64,000 nt of DNA from JADKAV01 sp963704075 (GCA_963704075.1 CAVPGV010000007.1:1-64000), one strand, 5' to 3'; shown: positions 19,891 to 30,777, counted from the first letter of the stretch. Made by a program: numbers and translations. Notes: a model not told the origin generated them from the sequence alone.

Positions 19891-19963
19891 TTCGAACCCA
19901 CGGTGGAGTTGCCCCCACACACGCTTTCGAGGCGTGCTCCTTTGGCCGCTCGGACACGCCACC
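19877..19963 (-). tRNA. tRNA-Ser (CGA)
   Basis: Reads on the minus strand as a class II tRNA: acceptor GGTGGCG/CGCCACC, D-arm CCGAGCGGCCAAAGGAG, anticodon arm with CTCGAAA (anticodon CGA), a long variable arm around GTGGGGGCAACTCCAC, T-loop GGTTCGAATCC, and discriminator G. No CCA is encoded. The long variable arm and discriminator G identify serine. Its 3' end is the source of the neighbouring tandem repeat. Confidence 0.95.
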
Positions 19964-20001
19964 GCAGACAACGATACCGGGGCGCTGCGGCCGCCAGCAG
20001 G

Positions 20002-20301
20002 TCAGGACTTGTCGAGGTCGAGCAGCCGGGCGTGCAGGGTCGGCCGTTGCTGCAGGGCGGCCCGTACGGCCCGGTGCAGGCCGTCCTCCAGGTAGAGATC
20101 GCCCCCCCACTGCACAACGTGCGCGAAGAGGTCGCCGTAGAACGTGCTGTCCTCACTGAGCAGGCTGTGCAGGTCCAACTGGGACTTGGTGGTGATGAGG
20201 TCGTTGAGTCGCAACTGCTGGGGTGGTAGTTGCGCCCACTGGGTCAGCGTGAGGTTGTGTGCGGGATAAGGCTTGGAGTCACCGACCGCTTTGAATACCA
20301 C
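20002..20301 (-). CDS. Small conserved actinobacterial protein (ParB/VapB-annotated type)
   Basis: 99 residues: MVFKAVGDSKPYPAHNLTLT, RLNDLITTKSQLDLHSLL, DSTFYGDLFAHVVQWGGDLY, LEDGLHRAVRAALQQRPTLH. Homologues are widespread in actinobacteria and are variously annotated as VapB-type antitoxin or ParB-like; the segment DGLHRAVRAAL resembles the GxHR motif of ParB-like nuclease/CTPase domains. No toxin gene adjoins it here, so an antitoxin role is not supported by context. GTG start at 20301. Confidence 0.65.
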   Translation of the reverse strand: MVFKAVGDSKPYPAHNLTLTQWAQLPPQQLRLNDLITTKSQLDLHSLLSEDSTFYGDLFAHVVQWGGDLYLEDGLHRAVRAALQQRPTLHARLLDLDKS

Positions 20302-20486
20302 GGGGGTCAGTCTAGGCGCCGGACCGTGCCGGTGTCCCCGTCGTGCGAGTCGCTGGCACCGGCCGAAACTGGTATTCGGGAGTCGAAGGGGGATCGGGGA
20401 GGCGTATGCGGCACCTGTCGACTCCCAGATCCCCTTCTGACTTCACGAGTCGTCGGGGGACCTGGAAAGCCAGCCCGCCCACAACA

Positions 20487-20506
20487 TTGAGTCGATACAC
20501 ACTCAT
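20487..20506 (+). promoter_or_regulatory. HAIR-like HspR operator before dnaK
   Basis: TTGAGT (20487-20492) and ACTCAT (20501-20506) form an inverted repeat with an 8-nt spacer, just upstream of the probable dnaK -35. The HspR consensus is CTTGAGT-N7-ACTCAAG, so the spacing is one longer than usual. The same operon encodes HspR, and clpB has a related site. Confidence 0.6.
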
Positions 20507-20511
20507 ACTTG

Positions 20512-20540
20512 TTGACAAACCCATTCCCGTCCTTCACACT
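20512..20540 (+). promoter_or_regulatory. Probable dnaK promoter
   Basis: TTGACA at 20512-20517, a 17-nt spacer, and CACACT at 20535-20540 as -10. The HAIR-like repeat lies immediately upstream, so bound HspR would cover or abut the -35. Confidence 0.55.
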
Positions 20541-20585
20541 TGAAACCAGACGTACGAAAAGCAACCCCAACTGGAGGAAATCCAC

Positions 20586-22417
<1,832 letters not shown>

Positions 22418-22421
<4 letters not shown>

Positions 22422-22981
22422 GCGAGTTCGACCAGGACCCGGGCGCCGAGGAAGGCGTCCGGGTCACGGACAAACGACGCATCGACCCGGAGACCGGAGA
22501 GGTGCGCCCGGAGGCGGCTGCAGCGGCAGCCCCATCGCCTCCGGGTGACGAACCCGTCGGTGCGCTGTCGGAGTCGGCGCAGGTCGAAGAACTGACCGCC
22601 GATCTTCAGCGGGTCACCGCGGAGTACGCCAACTACCGCAAGCGGGTGGACCGCGACCGGCAGTCGGTCAACGACCTCGCTGCCGCCGCGGTCGTCAACG
22701 AGTTGCTGCCGATCCTCGACGACCTCGGCCGTGCCCGTGAGCACGGTGAGTACGAGGGCGCGTTGAAGAGCGTGGGAGATCAACTCGAAGCGACGACGAA
22801 GAAGTTGGGCCTCGAGGTGTTCGGCGCTGAAGGTGACCCGTTCGATCCGACGATCCACGAGGCGATGACCCACAGTGAGGGGGAAGGCCTGGACGCCCCG
22901 CGGGTGTCGATGGTCTTCGGAGTCGGGTATCTGTTCCGCGGTCGGGTCCTGCGCCCGGCCCGGGTCGGTGTCGAAGAGTAA
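22418..22981 (+). CDS. grpE: Nucleotide exchange factor GrpE
   Basis: 187 residues. Releases ADP from DnaK. Acidic disordered N-terminus, long helix with LQRVTAEYANYRKRVDRDRQ, then PILDDLGRAREHG and the beta-wing domain ending GYLFRGRVLRPARVGV, the family signature. The GTG start overlaps the dnaK stop (GTGA), giving translational coupling. Intact. Confidence 0.96.
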
Positions 22982-22999
22982 GCGAAAGGAGGGACGCCG

Positions 23000-24103
23000 A
23001 TGAGCATGAAGGACTGGATGGAGAAGGACTACTACACGGTCCTTGGCGTCCCCAAGGACGCCGACTCCGCCGCGATCAAGAAGGCCTACCGCAAACTCGC
23101 GCGCGAGTTGCACCCGGACACCAACCCGGACCCCAAGGCCGCGGAGCGCTTCAAGGAGGTCTCCGAGGCCAACGATGTGCTGTCGGACGCCAAGAAGCGC
23201 GCCGAGTACGACGAGGCCCGTCAGCTGATGTCGTCGGGCGGCTACCGGATGCCGGGCGCGGCCGGACCGGGGCCGGACTTCGATTTCGGGGACGTCTTCC
23301 GGCGTGCGGGCGGGAACGCCGGCGACTTCGGCGAGACGTTGTCGGGATTGTTCAACCGACGCGGTGCGCAGCGCCAGGCCCGGCGCGGTCAGGACATCGA
23401 AGCCGACGTCAACATCTCGTTCCCCGAGGCGCTGCGTGGGTTGACCACGTCGATGCGGCTGACCAGCGAGGAGGCCTGCCCGGATTGTGCCGGAACCGGT
23501 GCGAAGGCCGGGACCACACCACGCGTGTGCCCGGACTGTGAAGGTACGGGTATGGCTTCGCGCAATGCTGGCGGGTTCGCGTTCGCCGAGCCGTGCCCTC
23601 ACTGCCGGGGGCGCGGATTGATCGTCGACGATCCCTGCACCCGGTGTCACGGTTCCGGCCGGGCTGCTTCCAGCACACTGGTCAACGCGCGTATCCCCGC
23701 CGGTGTCAAGGACGGTCAGAAGGTGCGTCTGCGCGGTAAGGGCGCCCCAGGTGAGCGCGGCGGGCACAACGGTGACTTGTTCATCACGGTGCACGTCGCC
23801 CCCGACCCGATGTTCGCGCGCAAGGACGACAACGTGCTGGTCTCCGTGCCCGTCGGCTTCGACGACGTGGCACTCGGTGGGCAGGTCAAGGTCCCCTTGC
23901 CGCTCGGAGGGACCAAGACCCTGAAACTGCCACCGGGCACCAGCAACGGGCGTACGTTCCGCATTCGCGGCGAGGGCGCCCCGCGCAAGGACGGCACCAA
24001 GGGCGACCTGCTGGCCACGGTCAATGTGCAGGTGCCCTCCGATCTCAACGCTGAGGCCCGTGAGGCCATCGAGCAGTACCGAAAGGCGATGAGTCATGGA
24101 TGA
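23000..24103 (+). CDS. dnaJ: Chaperone DnaJ
   Basis: 367 residues. J-domain with HPD (LARELHPDTNPDPKAAERF), Gly/Phe-rich segment, four CxxCxGxG zinc repeats (CPDCAGTG, CPDCEGTG, CPHCRGRG, CRCHGSG-like as CTRCHGSG), and the C-terminal substrate-binding domain. Activates DnaK ATPase. Start ATG 23000 follows an AAAGGAGG site; the extra N-terminal MSMKDWMEKDYY is usual for the actinobacterial DnaJ1. Last 8 bp overlap hspR. Confidence 0.97.
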   Translation: MSMKDWMEKDYYTVLGVPKDADSAAIKKAYRKLARELHPDTNPDPKAAERFKEVSEANDVLSDAKKRAEYDEARQLMSSGGYRMPGAAGPGPDFDFGDVFRRAGGNAGDFGETLSGLFNRRGAQRQARRGQDIEADVNISFPEALRGLTTSMRLTSEEACPDCAGTGAKAGTTPRVCPDCEGTGMASRNAGGFAFAEPCPHCRGRGLIVDDPCTRCHGSGRAASSTLVNARIPAGVKDGQKVRLRGKGAPGERGGHNGDLFITVHVAPDPMFARKDDNVLVSVPVGFDDVALGGQVKVPLPLGGTKTLKLPPGTSNGRTFRIRGEGAPRKDGTKGDLLATVNVQVPSDLNAEAREAIEQYRKAMSHG

Positions 24104-24413
24104 GAACTTCCCGGCCTACGTGATCTCGATCGCAGCCCAGTTGTCCGGGCTGCACCCGCAGACGCTGCGGCAGTACGACCGGCTCGGCCTGGTCACTCCG
24201 CAGCGCTCAGGGCGGTACCGGCTGTACAGCATCCGCGATATCCGCCGCCTGGAGAAGGTCCAGCAGTTGACCTCCGACGGGTTGAACCTCGAGGGGATCC
24301 GGCGAGTGCTGGACCTCGAGCAGGAACTCTTGGAATTGCGGTCGCGGCTTGAACGGTACGAGCGCGAGGAACGCTCGACCGCGTTGGTGGTGTGGCGGGG
24401 CCGGCGGGGCTGA
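24096..24413 (+). CDS. hspR: Heat-shock repressor HspR (MerR family)
   Basis: 105 residues. MerR-type winged helix: YVISIAAQLSGLHPQTLRQY, DRLGLVTPQRSGRYRLYS, RDIRRLEKVQQLTSDGLNLE, then a short coiled coil. Actinobacterial HspR represses its own operon and clpB by binding HAIR elements, with DnaK as co-repressor (established for Streptomyces and Mycobacterium). Overlaps dnaJ by 8 bp. Confidence 0.95.
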   Translation: MDENFPAYVISIAAQLSGLHPQTLRQYDRLGLVTPQRSGRYRLYSIRDIRRLEKVQQLTSDGLNLEGIRRVLDLEQELLELRSRLERYEREERSTALVVWRGRRG

Positions 24414-24453
24414 GTCGGCCCGCTCACCGTCGAGTCAGCCACCCACCTTTTGA

Positions 24454-24505
24454 GGGCGGTGTTGGTGGGCGTTCTCGAGCCTGAAAATGCCCACCAACGT
24501 CGCCC
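24454..24505. repeat. GGGCGGTGTTG palindromic intergenic element, copy 1
   Basis: GGGCGGTGTTGGTGGGC (24454-24470) faces GCCCACCAACGTCGCCC (24489-24505), a 17-bp stem with two mismatched or wobble positions and an 18-nt loop containing TCTCGAGCCTGAAAAT. It lies behind hspR and could end the heat-shock operon. Copy 2 is at 35898-35980. Confidence 0.7.
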
Positions 24506-24596
24506 TGCCGTTGAAGGTCACCGCCCTTGGCGCCACGCTCGGCTCTTCGGATGATCTTTGGTCTGTGGTTAGGTAAGCCACGCAATACTTCGCCAC

Positions 24597-27053
24597 ATGC
24601 GCACCTACGTGGCGGTGCTCGCTGCTGCCGCCATCACCGTTTCCATCGTCCCGGCCGCGTATGCTGCGGCACCGGCTGAAGAGCCCCAGCCCGAGGTGGC
24701 AAACGCCTGGTCCGACGAGGCGCCGCCGCCTCCCAGCGACCGCGTCATCGTGCGGTGGGCGCCGGGGGCCAGTCGTACTGATCGCGCTGAGGCCCGCCAG
24801 GACGTCCAAGCGCAGGACTTCGAGAAGCTCGGCAGCAAGCGCTTCCAGGTTCTGAGTCTGCCCGATGGCCAGAACGCCTGACCAGGCCGTCGCCGAGTTG
24901 AAGAACAACCCCGATGTCGCGAATGCCAGCCGTGATGGGTATTCAGCCCTTCACGCCACGCAGCCGAACGATTCCCTGTTCGACCACCTGTGGGGATTGG
25001 ACAATCGGGGGCTTAACGTCGGCGGCGTGGGATCATCCACACCCGGGGATGACATCAGCGCGCTGGATGCGTGGAGCAAGACGGTGGGCGACAAGTCCGT
25101 GATTGTGGCGGATCTCGATGACGGAATCCGACCGGCTCACCCCGACCTGAGGAATCGAATCTGGAACAACGCCGATGAGGTACCCGGTGACGGCCTCGAC
25201 AACGACGCGAACGGGTACGTCGACGACACGTTCGGGATGGACTTCGCCGGCGCGAACATCGATCTCGACCCGATCCCGGCCGACAACGATCCCACCGATG
25301 ACATTCCGCAGGGAGGCCACGGTACCCACACCGCCGGCACGATCGCGGCCGAGGGGAACAACGGTCAGGGGATCACCGGCGTCGCGCAGAAGGCGAGCAT
25401 CATGCCGCTGCGAGTCTGCGGGTGGTCTCCCACATACTCTGGCGTCTACTGCCCGTACTCCTCACAGATCGCCGCGATCAACTACGCGGGGGCGAACGGT
25501 GCGAAGATCGCCAACATGTCTTTGGGCGGCTTCGATGGTGATTCGCTGGTTCGGGATGCCTTCGCCGCTAATCCGAACGTACTTTTCGTTGTCTCCGCCG
25601 GCAACGACACCAACAACAACGACGCGACTCCCACATACCCCTGCTCGTACGACCCCACAACATCGGGAATTTCCGGCGCCATCGACAACGTCGTCTGCGT
25701 GGCCGCGAGCGACCAGAACGACTCGAAGGCATCGTTCTCCAACTGGGGCAAGACCAAGGTGGACATCGCCGCTCCTGGCACGGAGACCCTGAGCACATAC
25801 ACCTATGCGGCACCAGGCTCGAGGAGACATTCGAGACTGCTGGATGGCCGTACCCCGGCTGGACGGAAGGTGGCTGGGTCCGCAGCAACTCGGCGCCGCT
25901 GACGGACTACGGGATCACGAGCAGAACAACGCCAGCGCAAACGTCAGGAAGCACTCGTACGACGACGACACCTTTGGTTTCCTTGCCGACAGCGACAAGT
26001 TGTCGGCTGATCATGAGCCGCATAGTCGACAAGACCGGCGGTGATGTGGCCAACTACAAGGTTCTTGTCGACGGATTACAGGTTTTGAGCTTCAATCCAT
26101 CGAGTAGCGGAACCATTTCTTCGAGCACGTTCGATGTGTCTGGGGCGGGTCCGCACACTGTCCAGGCCACATTCAGCTACACCCGCTCCGGAGGCACGGA
26201 CACCAGCGGGTTCTGGCTGTCGAATGTCAAGTTCGTCTGCTACGTCCCGCCGGGCCAGGAGGATTCCGCGTCGTACGAGTTCCTCCAGGGGACATCTATG
26301 GCTGCGCCTCACGTGACCGGGGCGGCCGCATTGCTCGCCGCGTACGAACCCAACGCAACCACCCTGCAGCTCAAGCAGTCGCTGCTGTCGACGGTCGACC
26401 CCGTCGCGATGTTCAACCCCAACAGCGGCACCTACGCCATCTCAACCGGCGGACGGCTCAACGCTGACAAGGCCCTGTCCGCGGTCGACGCGCTGGTGGC
26501 GCCGGACACCGAGATCACCTCGGGCCCGGGAGCAACGACGAATGACACCAGCGCGACTTTCGCGTTCACGTCCACGGCCAAGACGCCTGTCTCCTACGAG
26601 TGTCGTGTAGACGCAGGCGGGTTCACGGCCTGCACCTCGCCGTTCACCGTGAACGGGCTCGTGGTGGGGGGTCACTCCTTCGAGGTCCGAGCTCGGGATC
26701 TGTCAACGGCGGCCAACGCGGATTCGACGCCTGCCTCGGCCAGTTGGACGGTGGAAGCCGTTCCGCAACCTGCGCCGGTGGAGCCCACGCTGAAAGCCCC
26801 GGCCAAGGTGACAGGAATCTCGGTCAAGCGGAAGAAGAAGGCGGCCTTGATTCGGTGGCGTGCGGTACCAAACGCCACGAGCTACAAGGTCCGCGTTGGC
26901 AAGAAGAAGGCGAAGGCCGTCTCCGCCACGAAGTTCACTGTCAAGAAGCTGTCACCCAAGAAGAAGTACACAGTGAAGATCGCCGCGGTGAACGCGGCCG
27001 GCTCGTCTCCACAGGCGACGGTGAAGGTGAAGAAGTTCAAGAAGAAGAAGTAG
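24597..27053 (+). CDS. Secreted subtilisin-like (S8) protease with fibronectin-type tail, two frameshifts
   Basis: Signal peptide (MRTYVAVLAAAAITVSIVPA, cut near AYA-A), short inhibitor-like propeptide (DRVIVRWAPGASR), then the catalytic domain: Asp in VIVADLDDGIRPAHPDL, His in GGHGTHTAGTIAAEGN, oxyanion Asn in FVVSAGNDTNNND, Ser in FLQGTSMAAPHVTGAAA. Between Asn and Ser regions sits an inserted beta-sandwich-like module of about 150 residues (EETFETAGWPYPGW to SNVKFVCYVPPG). C-terminal FN3-like domains end in a Lys-rich tail. Frame breaks near 24870 and 25815. The protein would be about 815 residues if repaired. Confidence 0.8.
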
Positions 27054-27545
27054 GACGCTGGCCTACCCGAGCCGTGGCGAGCAACAGGTCCCACACTGGA
27101 TCCGGCCCGTCGTGCTGATTGCACAGCACCACGAACGTGAGATCGCGGTCGGGCCAGTGGCGTGCCATGGTCTCGACGCCCGGGTCGCCACCCCCGTGGC
27201 CGAACGAGCCGTCGTCGCCCAGGAACAAGCCGTAGCCCATCGAGTACCCCTCGCTGACCGTGACGTGCCTGGTCATCATCAGCGTGGTCAACTCATCACC
27301 GAGCAAGCGCCCGGACGCCACCGCACGCAGGAACCGGTCGATGTCGCGGGGGGTGGCGAAAGCACCACCATCCCCGTTGCCCACGACGGGGATCGAGAAC
27401 ACGTTGGTGCGCCACTGGCCTCCCGGTATCGGCGGCAGATAGGCGCTCGCGACGTCGGCGCGTGCCTCGTCGAGTCGGAAGAAGCCTGACTGCGACATTC
27501 CTGCGGGGGTCAGCACCCGATCCGTGATGGCCTCCGTCACCGCCT
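27037..27545 (-). pseudogene. C-terminal fragment of a beta-lactamase-type serine hydrolase
   Basis: About 168 residues corresponding to the second half of a class C beta-lactamase/DD-peptidase-like hydrolase: EAITDRVLTPAGMSQSGFF, FATPRDIDRFLRAVASGRLL, GYSMGYGLFLGDDGSFGHGG (the HxG motif) and FVVLCNQ. The N-terminal half with the SxxK nucleophile and YxN is missing; upstream of about 27545 no frame continues it. Its 3' end overlaps the convergent protease gene by 17 bp. Almost certainly a decayed gene. A long hairpin lies 80 bp from the break. Confidence 0.75.
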
Positions 27546-27891
27546 GCCAGCAGTTCCTTTTCGGTCACAACCCCGCTAGTCCGAAAACGCTCGCTTGTGT
27601 TGAGTCTGAAGCAGTATTCGACGCGAGGTTAGAGGTTGTCGACGAGGTTAGAGAATCCACGCGTGGGTCCTCTAACCTCGTCGACAACCTCTAACGCGAG
27701 CCATCTCCGCGGTGTCATTTTCCCCACTGAACGGGTGGCCCGGGACTACTGACGTCGTTCACACCTTCCCACCTCGATCGACTTGTGCGGCGTGGATTTT
27801 CGGACCAGGGTTGCCACGCGTGTACAACCGCTCGAGTCGTCCTGCCGCAGGAGGTCACCGCCCTCGGCGGAGCCAAGCGAGCCAGCCCCAC
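27546..27891. other. Intergenic region with hairpin
   Basis: No credible gene. The main content is the long inverted repeat at 27628-27695. The rest, up to the end of the ABC transporter operon, shows no promoter or gene I can support. Confidence 0.5.
27628..27695. repeat. 26-bp perfect inverted repeat (long hairpin)
   Basis: Arms at 27628-27653 and 27670-27695 are perfectly complementary over 26 bp; each arm itself holds two copies of GAGGTTAGAG-like sequence around GTCGACGAGG/GTTGTCGAC. The 16-nt centre contains the palindrome CCACGCGTGG (27657-27666), so symmetry continues almost to the middle. Bases are less GC-rich than the surroundings. Possible roles: end of a mobile element, operator, or strong bidirectional terminator. 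Confidence 0.85.
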
Positions 27892-28869
27892 TCACGGCGC
27901 GGACAGCACCCCCGCCAGCCAGCAGGCGGCCTCGTGCTCGCCCGTACCCGACAGCACCGGAAGGTCCTTGCCGCGGCAGTCGGCTTCCACGGCCTGCGCC
28001 GCGCCGTCCCGCAGCGCGGGGCACCGGGGGTGGAAGCGGCAGCCGGCCGGGATCGCCGTGGGGTCCGGGGGCTCGCCGGTGAGGATGATGGGATCGACGT
28101 TGTCGATCTCGGGCACCACCGACAGCAGCGCACGCGTGTAGGGGTGCTTCGGCGCTGACACCACCTCCTCGGTGGGGCCCTGCTCGACGATCCGTCCTAG
28201 GTACATGACCGCGATCCGGTCGGCGATGTTCCACGCGACCCCCAGGTCATGGGTGACCACCAGCAGGGACAGCCCGAGCGACTCCCGCAGGGACAGCAGC
28301 AGGGCCAGGATCTCCCCGCGGACGGAAGCGTCCAGTGAACTCACCGGCTCGTCGGCGATGATCACCTGCGGCTGTAGCACGAGTGCCCCGGCGATCACCA
28401 CGCGCTGCCGCTGGCCGCCGGACAACTCGTGCGGGTAGCGCAGGAAGAACCGCTCCGGGGGGCGCAAGCCGGCGCGTGAGAGTGCGTCCGCGACGGCGCC
28501 GCGCTCGTCTCCGTCGAACTTGTGCACCCGCAGCCCCTCCGCGACCGCCTCGTACACCGACCGGCGCGGGTTGAGCGCCCCCGTCGGGTCCTGCAGGACC
28601 AGTTGTGCGTTGCGCCGGTGCTTCTTCAACGCCGCACCCGAGTACTCCAGCGGACGGCCGGACACCAGCACCTCGCCGCCGGAGGGCTTCTCCAGCCCCA
28701 GCAGAGTGCGCGACAGCGTCGTCTTGCCGCACCCGCTCTCCCCGACCAGGGCCACGATCTCGCCGTGCCCGAGGCTCAGGTCGACGCCGTCGACGGCGCG
28801 CGCGGACCGGTTGCCGCGACCGCGGAAGGTGACCTCGAGCCCGCGGGCCTGCAGTACTGGCTCGGTCAT
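27892..28869 (-). CDS. Peptide ABC transporter ATP-binding protein (OppF/DppF type)
   Basis: 325 residues from ATG 28869 (MTEPVLQARGLEVTF); upstream in-frame starts overlap the previous gene and are unlikely. Walker A GESGCGKTT, signature LSGGQRQRV, Walker B VIIADEPVSSLD, H-loop VVTHDLG, and the oligopeptide-ABC C-terminal domain with the HPRCPA motif that in some relatives binds an iron-sulfur cluster. Energises uptake together with the neighbouring ATPase. Last gene of the operon; it overlaps the previous gene by 4 bp. Confidence 0.92.
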   Translation of the reverse strand: MTEPVLQARGLEVTFRGRGNRSARAVDGVDLSLGHGEIVALVGESGCGKTTLSRTLLGLEKPSGGEVLVSGRPLEYSGAALKKHRRNAQLVLQDPTGALNPRRSVYEAVAEGLRVHKFDGDERGAVADALSRAGLRPPERFFLRYPHELSGGQRQRVVIAGALVLQPQVIIADEPVSSLDASVRGEILALLLSLRESLGLSLLVVTHDLGVAWNIADRIAVMYLGRIVEQGPTEEVVSAPKHPYTRALLSVVPEIDNVDPIILTGEPPDPTAIPAGCRFHPRCPALRDGAAQAVEADCRGKDLPVLSGTGEHEAACWLAGVLSAP

Positions 28870-29837
28870 GTGCTCACCTCCGGAGCGAACAGACAGGACG
28901 ACCAGCGGCGATCGCCGGAGGGTCGCAACACGACGTCCGTGGTCGAGCATTCATCCCGCGCGACCGGGCAGCGCGGATGGAACGCGCACCCCGATGGCGC
29001 CTCGCCGGGGAACGGCGGGTCGCCGGGCAGACCGCTCGGGGCGTAGCGGAAACGCCGGTCCCCGATGCGCGGGTACGCGTTGCCCAGTGCCTGCGAGTAC
29101 GGGTGGTGGGCGTCTTCGAAGACCTGGCCCGACGGGCCCAGTTCGACGACTTGACCGGCGTACATGACGGCGAGGTCGTCGCAGGCCGAGGCCAGGACCG
29201 ACAGATCGTGGGAGATGAAGACCATCGCGAGATTCAGGTCCCGCACCCGATCGGCGAGTACGTCCAGTACCTGCTGCTGGACCATCACGTCGAGGGCCGT
29301 CGTGGGTTCATCGGCCACGATCAGGGCCGGTCCGCAGGCCAGCGCCATGGCGATCATGACCCGCTGCTTCTGGCCGCCGGACAGTTGGTGCGGATAGGAC
29401 TGGGCCACGCGGGAGGGAAGGCCCACCTGCTCCAGCAGGTCCCCGACGCGGGCGCGGGCCGTCGGCTCCGACACGGACTTCTCGTGCAGTCGGATCGGCT
29501 CAGCGATCTGGTGCCCGACTCGCTGTACCGGGTTCAGCGCGTGCATGGCGCCCTGGAAGACCACCGAAGCGGTCGCCCAGCGGACCGCGCGCAGGCGCCC
29601 CCATTTCATCGTGAGCACGTCCTCACCGTCGAGCAGGACCCGCCCGGTCACGGTCGCGGATCTTGGCAGCAGCCGCAGGACGGTCGAGGTCACCGTGGTC
29701 TTCCCCGACCCCGACTCGCCGGCCAGTCCCAGGGAGCGCCCGGCGTCGACGCTCAGGGACACCCCGCGGACCGCCGGGATGGCACCCTCGGCGGATCGGT
29801 AGGTGACGCTGACGTCCTCCAACTCCAGGACGGCCAT
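28866..29837 (-). CDS. Peptide ABC transporter ATP-binding protein (OppD/DppD type)
   Basis: 323 residues from ATG 29837 (MAVLELEDVSVTYRSAEG), overlapping the permease stop as ATGA. Walker A GESGSGKTT, signature LSGGQKQRV, Walker B LIVADEPTTALD, H-loop ISHDLS, and the C-terminal oligopeptide domain with GCAFHPRCPVARDEC. Works as a heterodimer with the OppF-type protein below. The frame stays open upstream of 29837 but that part is the shadow of the permease. Confidence 0.92.
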   Translation of the reverse strand: MAVLELEDVSVTYRSAEGAIPAVRGVSLSVDAGRSLGLAGESGSGKTTVTSTVLRLLPRSATVTGRVLLDGEDVLTMKWGRLRAVRWATASVVFQGAMHALNPVQRVGHQIAEPIRLHEKSVSEPTARARVGDLLEQVGLPSRVAQSYPHQLSGGQKQRVMIAMALACGPALIVADEPTTALDVMVQQQVLDVLADRVRDLNLAMVFISHDLSVLASACDDLAVMYAGQVVELGPSGQVFEDAHHPYSQALGNAYPRIGDRRFRYAPSGLPGDPPFPGEAPSGCAFHPRCPVARDECSTTDVVLRPSGDRRWSSCLFAPEVST

Positions 29838-30777
29838 CACTGGGCTCCGAGGCGCGGGTTGACGATCTGCTCGAGCGCTCGTCCGATCATGGTGAACGAC
29901 AACACCACGAGCACGACGCACACACCGGGTGGGCCGATGTACCACCACGCACCGGCGGAGATCGCGCCGTTGGAGAACGCTTGGTCCAGCGTGGCTCCCC
30001 ACGACGGCCGCAGCGGGTCGCCGAGCCCCAGGAACGACAGGGTCGTCTCCGAGAGGATGGCGATCGCCACGGTGAGCGTGGTGTTGGCCAGCACCAGCGG
30101 GAACACGTTGGGAAGTACGTGCCGGGTCATCTGGTGCCAGTTGCCGCTGCCGAGGGCGCGGGACCGTTCCAGGTACGGCCGGCCACCGACCGACAGGGTC
30201 TGGGCCCGGATGAGCCGTGCGGTGCCCGCCCAGGACGTGACACCGATGACGATGATGATCGTCACGGTCGAACCGCCGCCCAGAACGGTGGCCAGCACGA
30301 TCGCCAGCGGTAGGAACGGGATCACCAGGACCCAGTCGGTCAACCGTTGCAGCGCGGCGCCGCCCAGCCCGTGGTAGTGACCGGAGGCGATGCCGACCGT
30401 CGTCCCAATGAGCATGGAGATGAGGGTGGCGGCAATGCCGACGGTAAGGGACACCCGTGCCCCCCACGCCAGCAAAGCCAGCATGGAGCGCCCCGAGTCG
30501 TCGGTGCCCAGCCAGAACTCCCCCGACGGCGGGTCCAGGAGTTCACCGGTGGCCCGTGTGACGCTGATGGTGTCCGGCGGGAACAGGACCGGCGCCAGGA
30601 GTGCAGCGAGGGCGAAGAAGACCAGCACCGCCAGCCCGAGCATGCCGGCCCGATGCGTGCGGAACTGGCCCCAGCCACGGCTGAACGCCGCGCGCCGTCG
30701 GGCCCGTGCGATCGCCCGGCGGCCCTGCGGCTGAGCGCCGAGCCGCCCGCGCCGCCGGTCTGTCGGTCGCTGGACAT
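29837..30777 (-). CDS. Peptide ABC transporter permease (DppC type), probable N-terminal frameshift
   Basis: Inner-membrane permease with six helices and the EAA loop (YLERSRALGSGNWHQMTRHV, then LPN). The conserved frame reads back through AAFSRGWGQFRTHRAGMLGL, a typical cytosolic N-terminus, but contains no start codon before it; ATG 30777, which overlaps the previous gene's stop, is in a different frame (MSSDRQTGGAGG). A single indel near 30690-30700 would join them. If there is no error, translation could start at ATG 30643. Role: pore for peptide or similar solute import. Confidence 0.82.

Noticed and set aside
19372..20156. Minus-strand ORFs of 70-167 aa sharing repeated segments over the tandem repeat
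   Set aside because: They arise because 106 is not a multiple of 3 and the GC-rich repeat has no stops; they overlap the tRNA gene and match no family.
20002..20301. Toxin-antitoxin pair
   Set aside because: The small protein resembles proteins annotated as VapB, but no toxin gene is adjacent on either side.
24568..24590. Possible IdeR box before the subtilase gene (GGTTAGGTAAGCC)
   Set aside because: Only one half-site matches; the other half (ACGCAATAC) shows no symmetry, unlike the box at 55862.
29837..30467. N-terminal extension of the OppD-type ATPase to 30467
   Set aside because: That part is the out-of-frame image of the permease; ATG 29837 overlaps the permease stop and starts the conserved domain.
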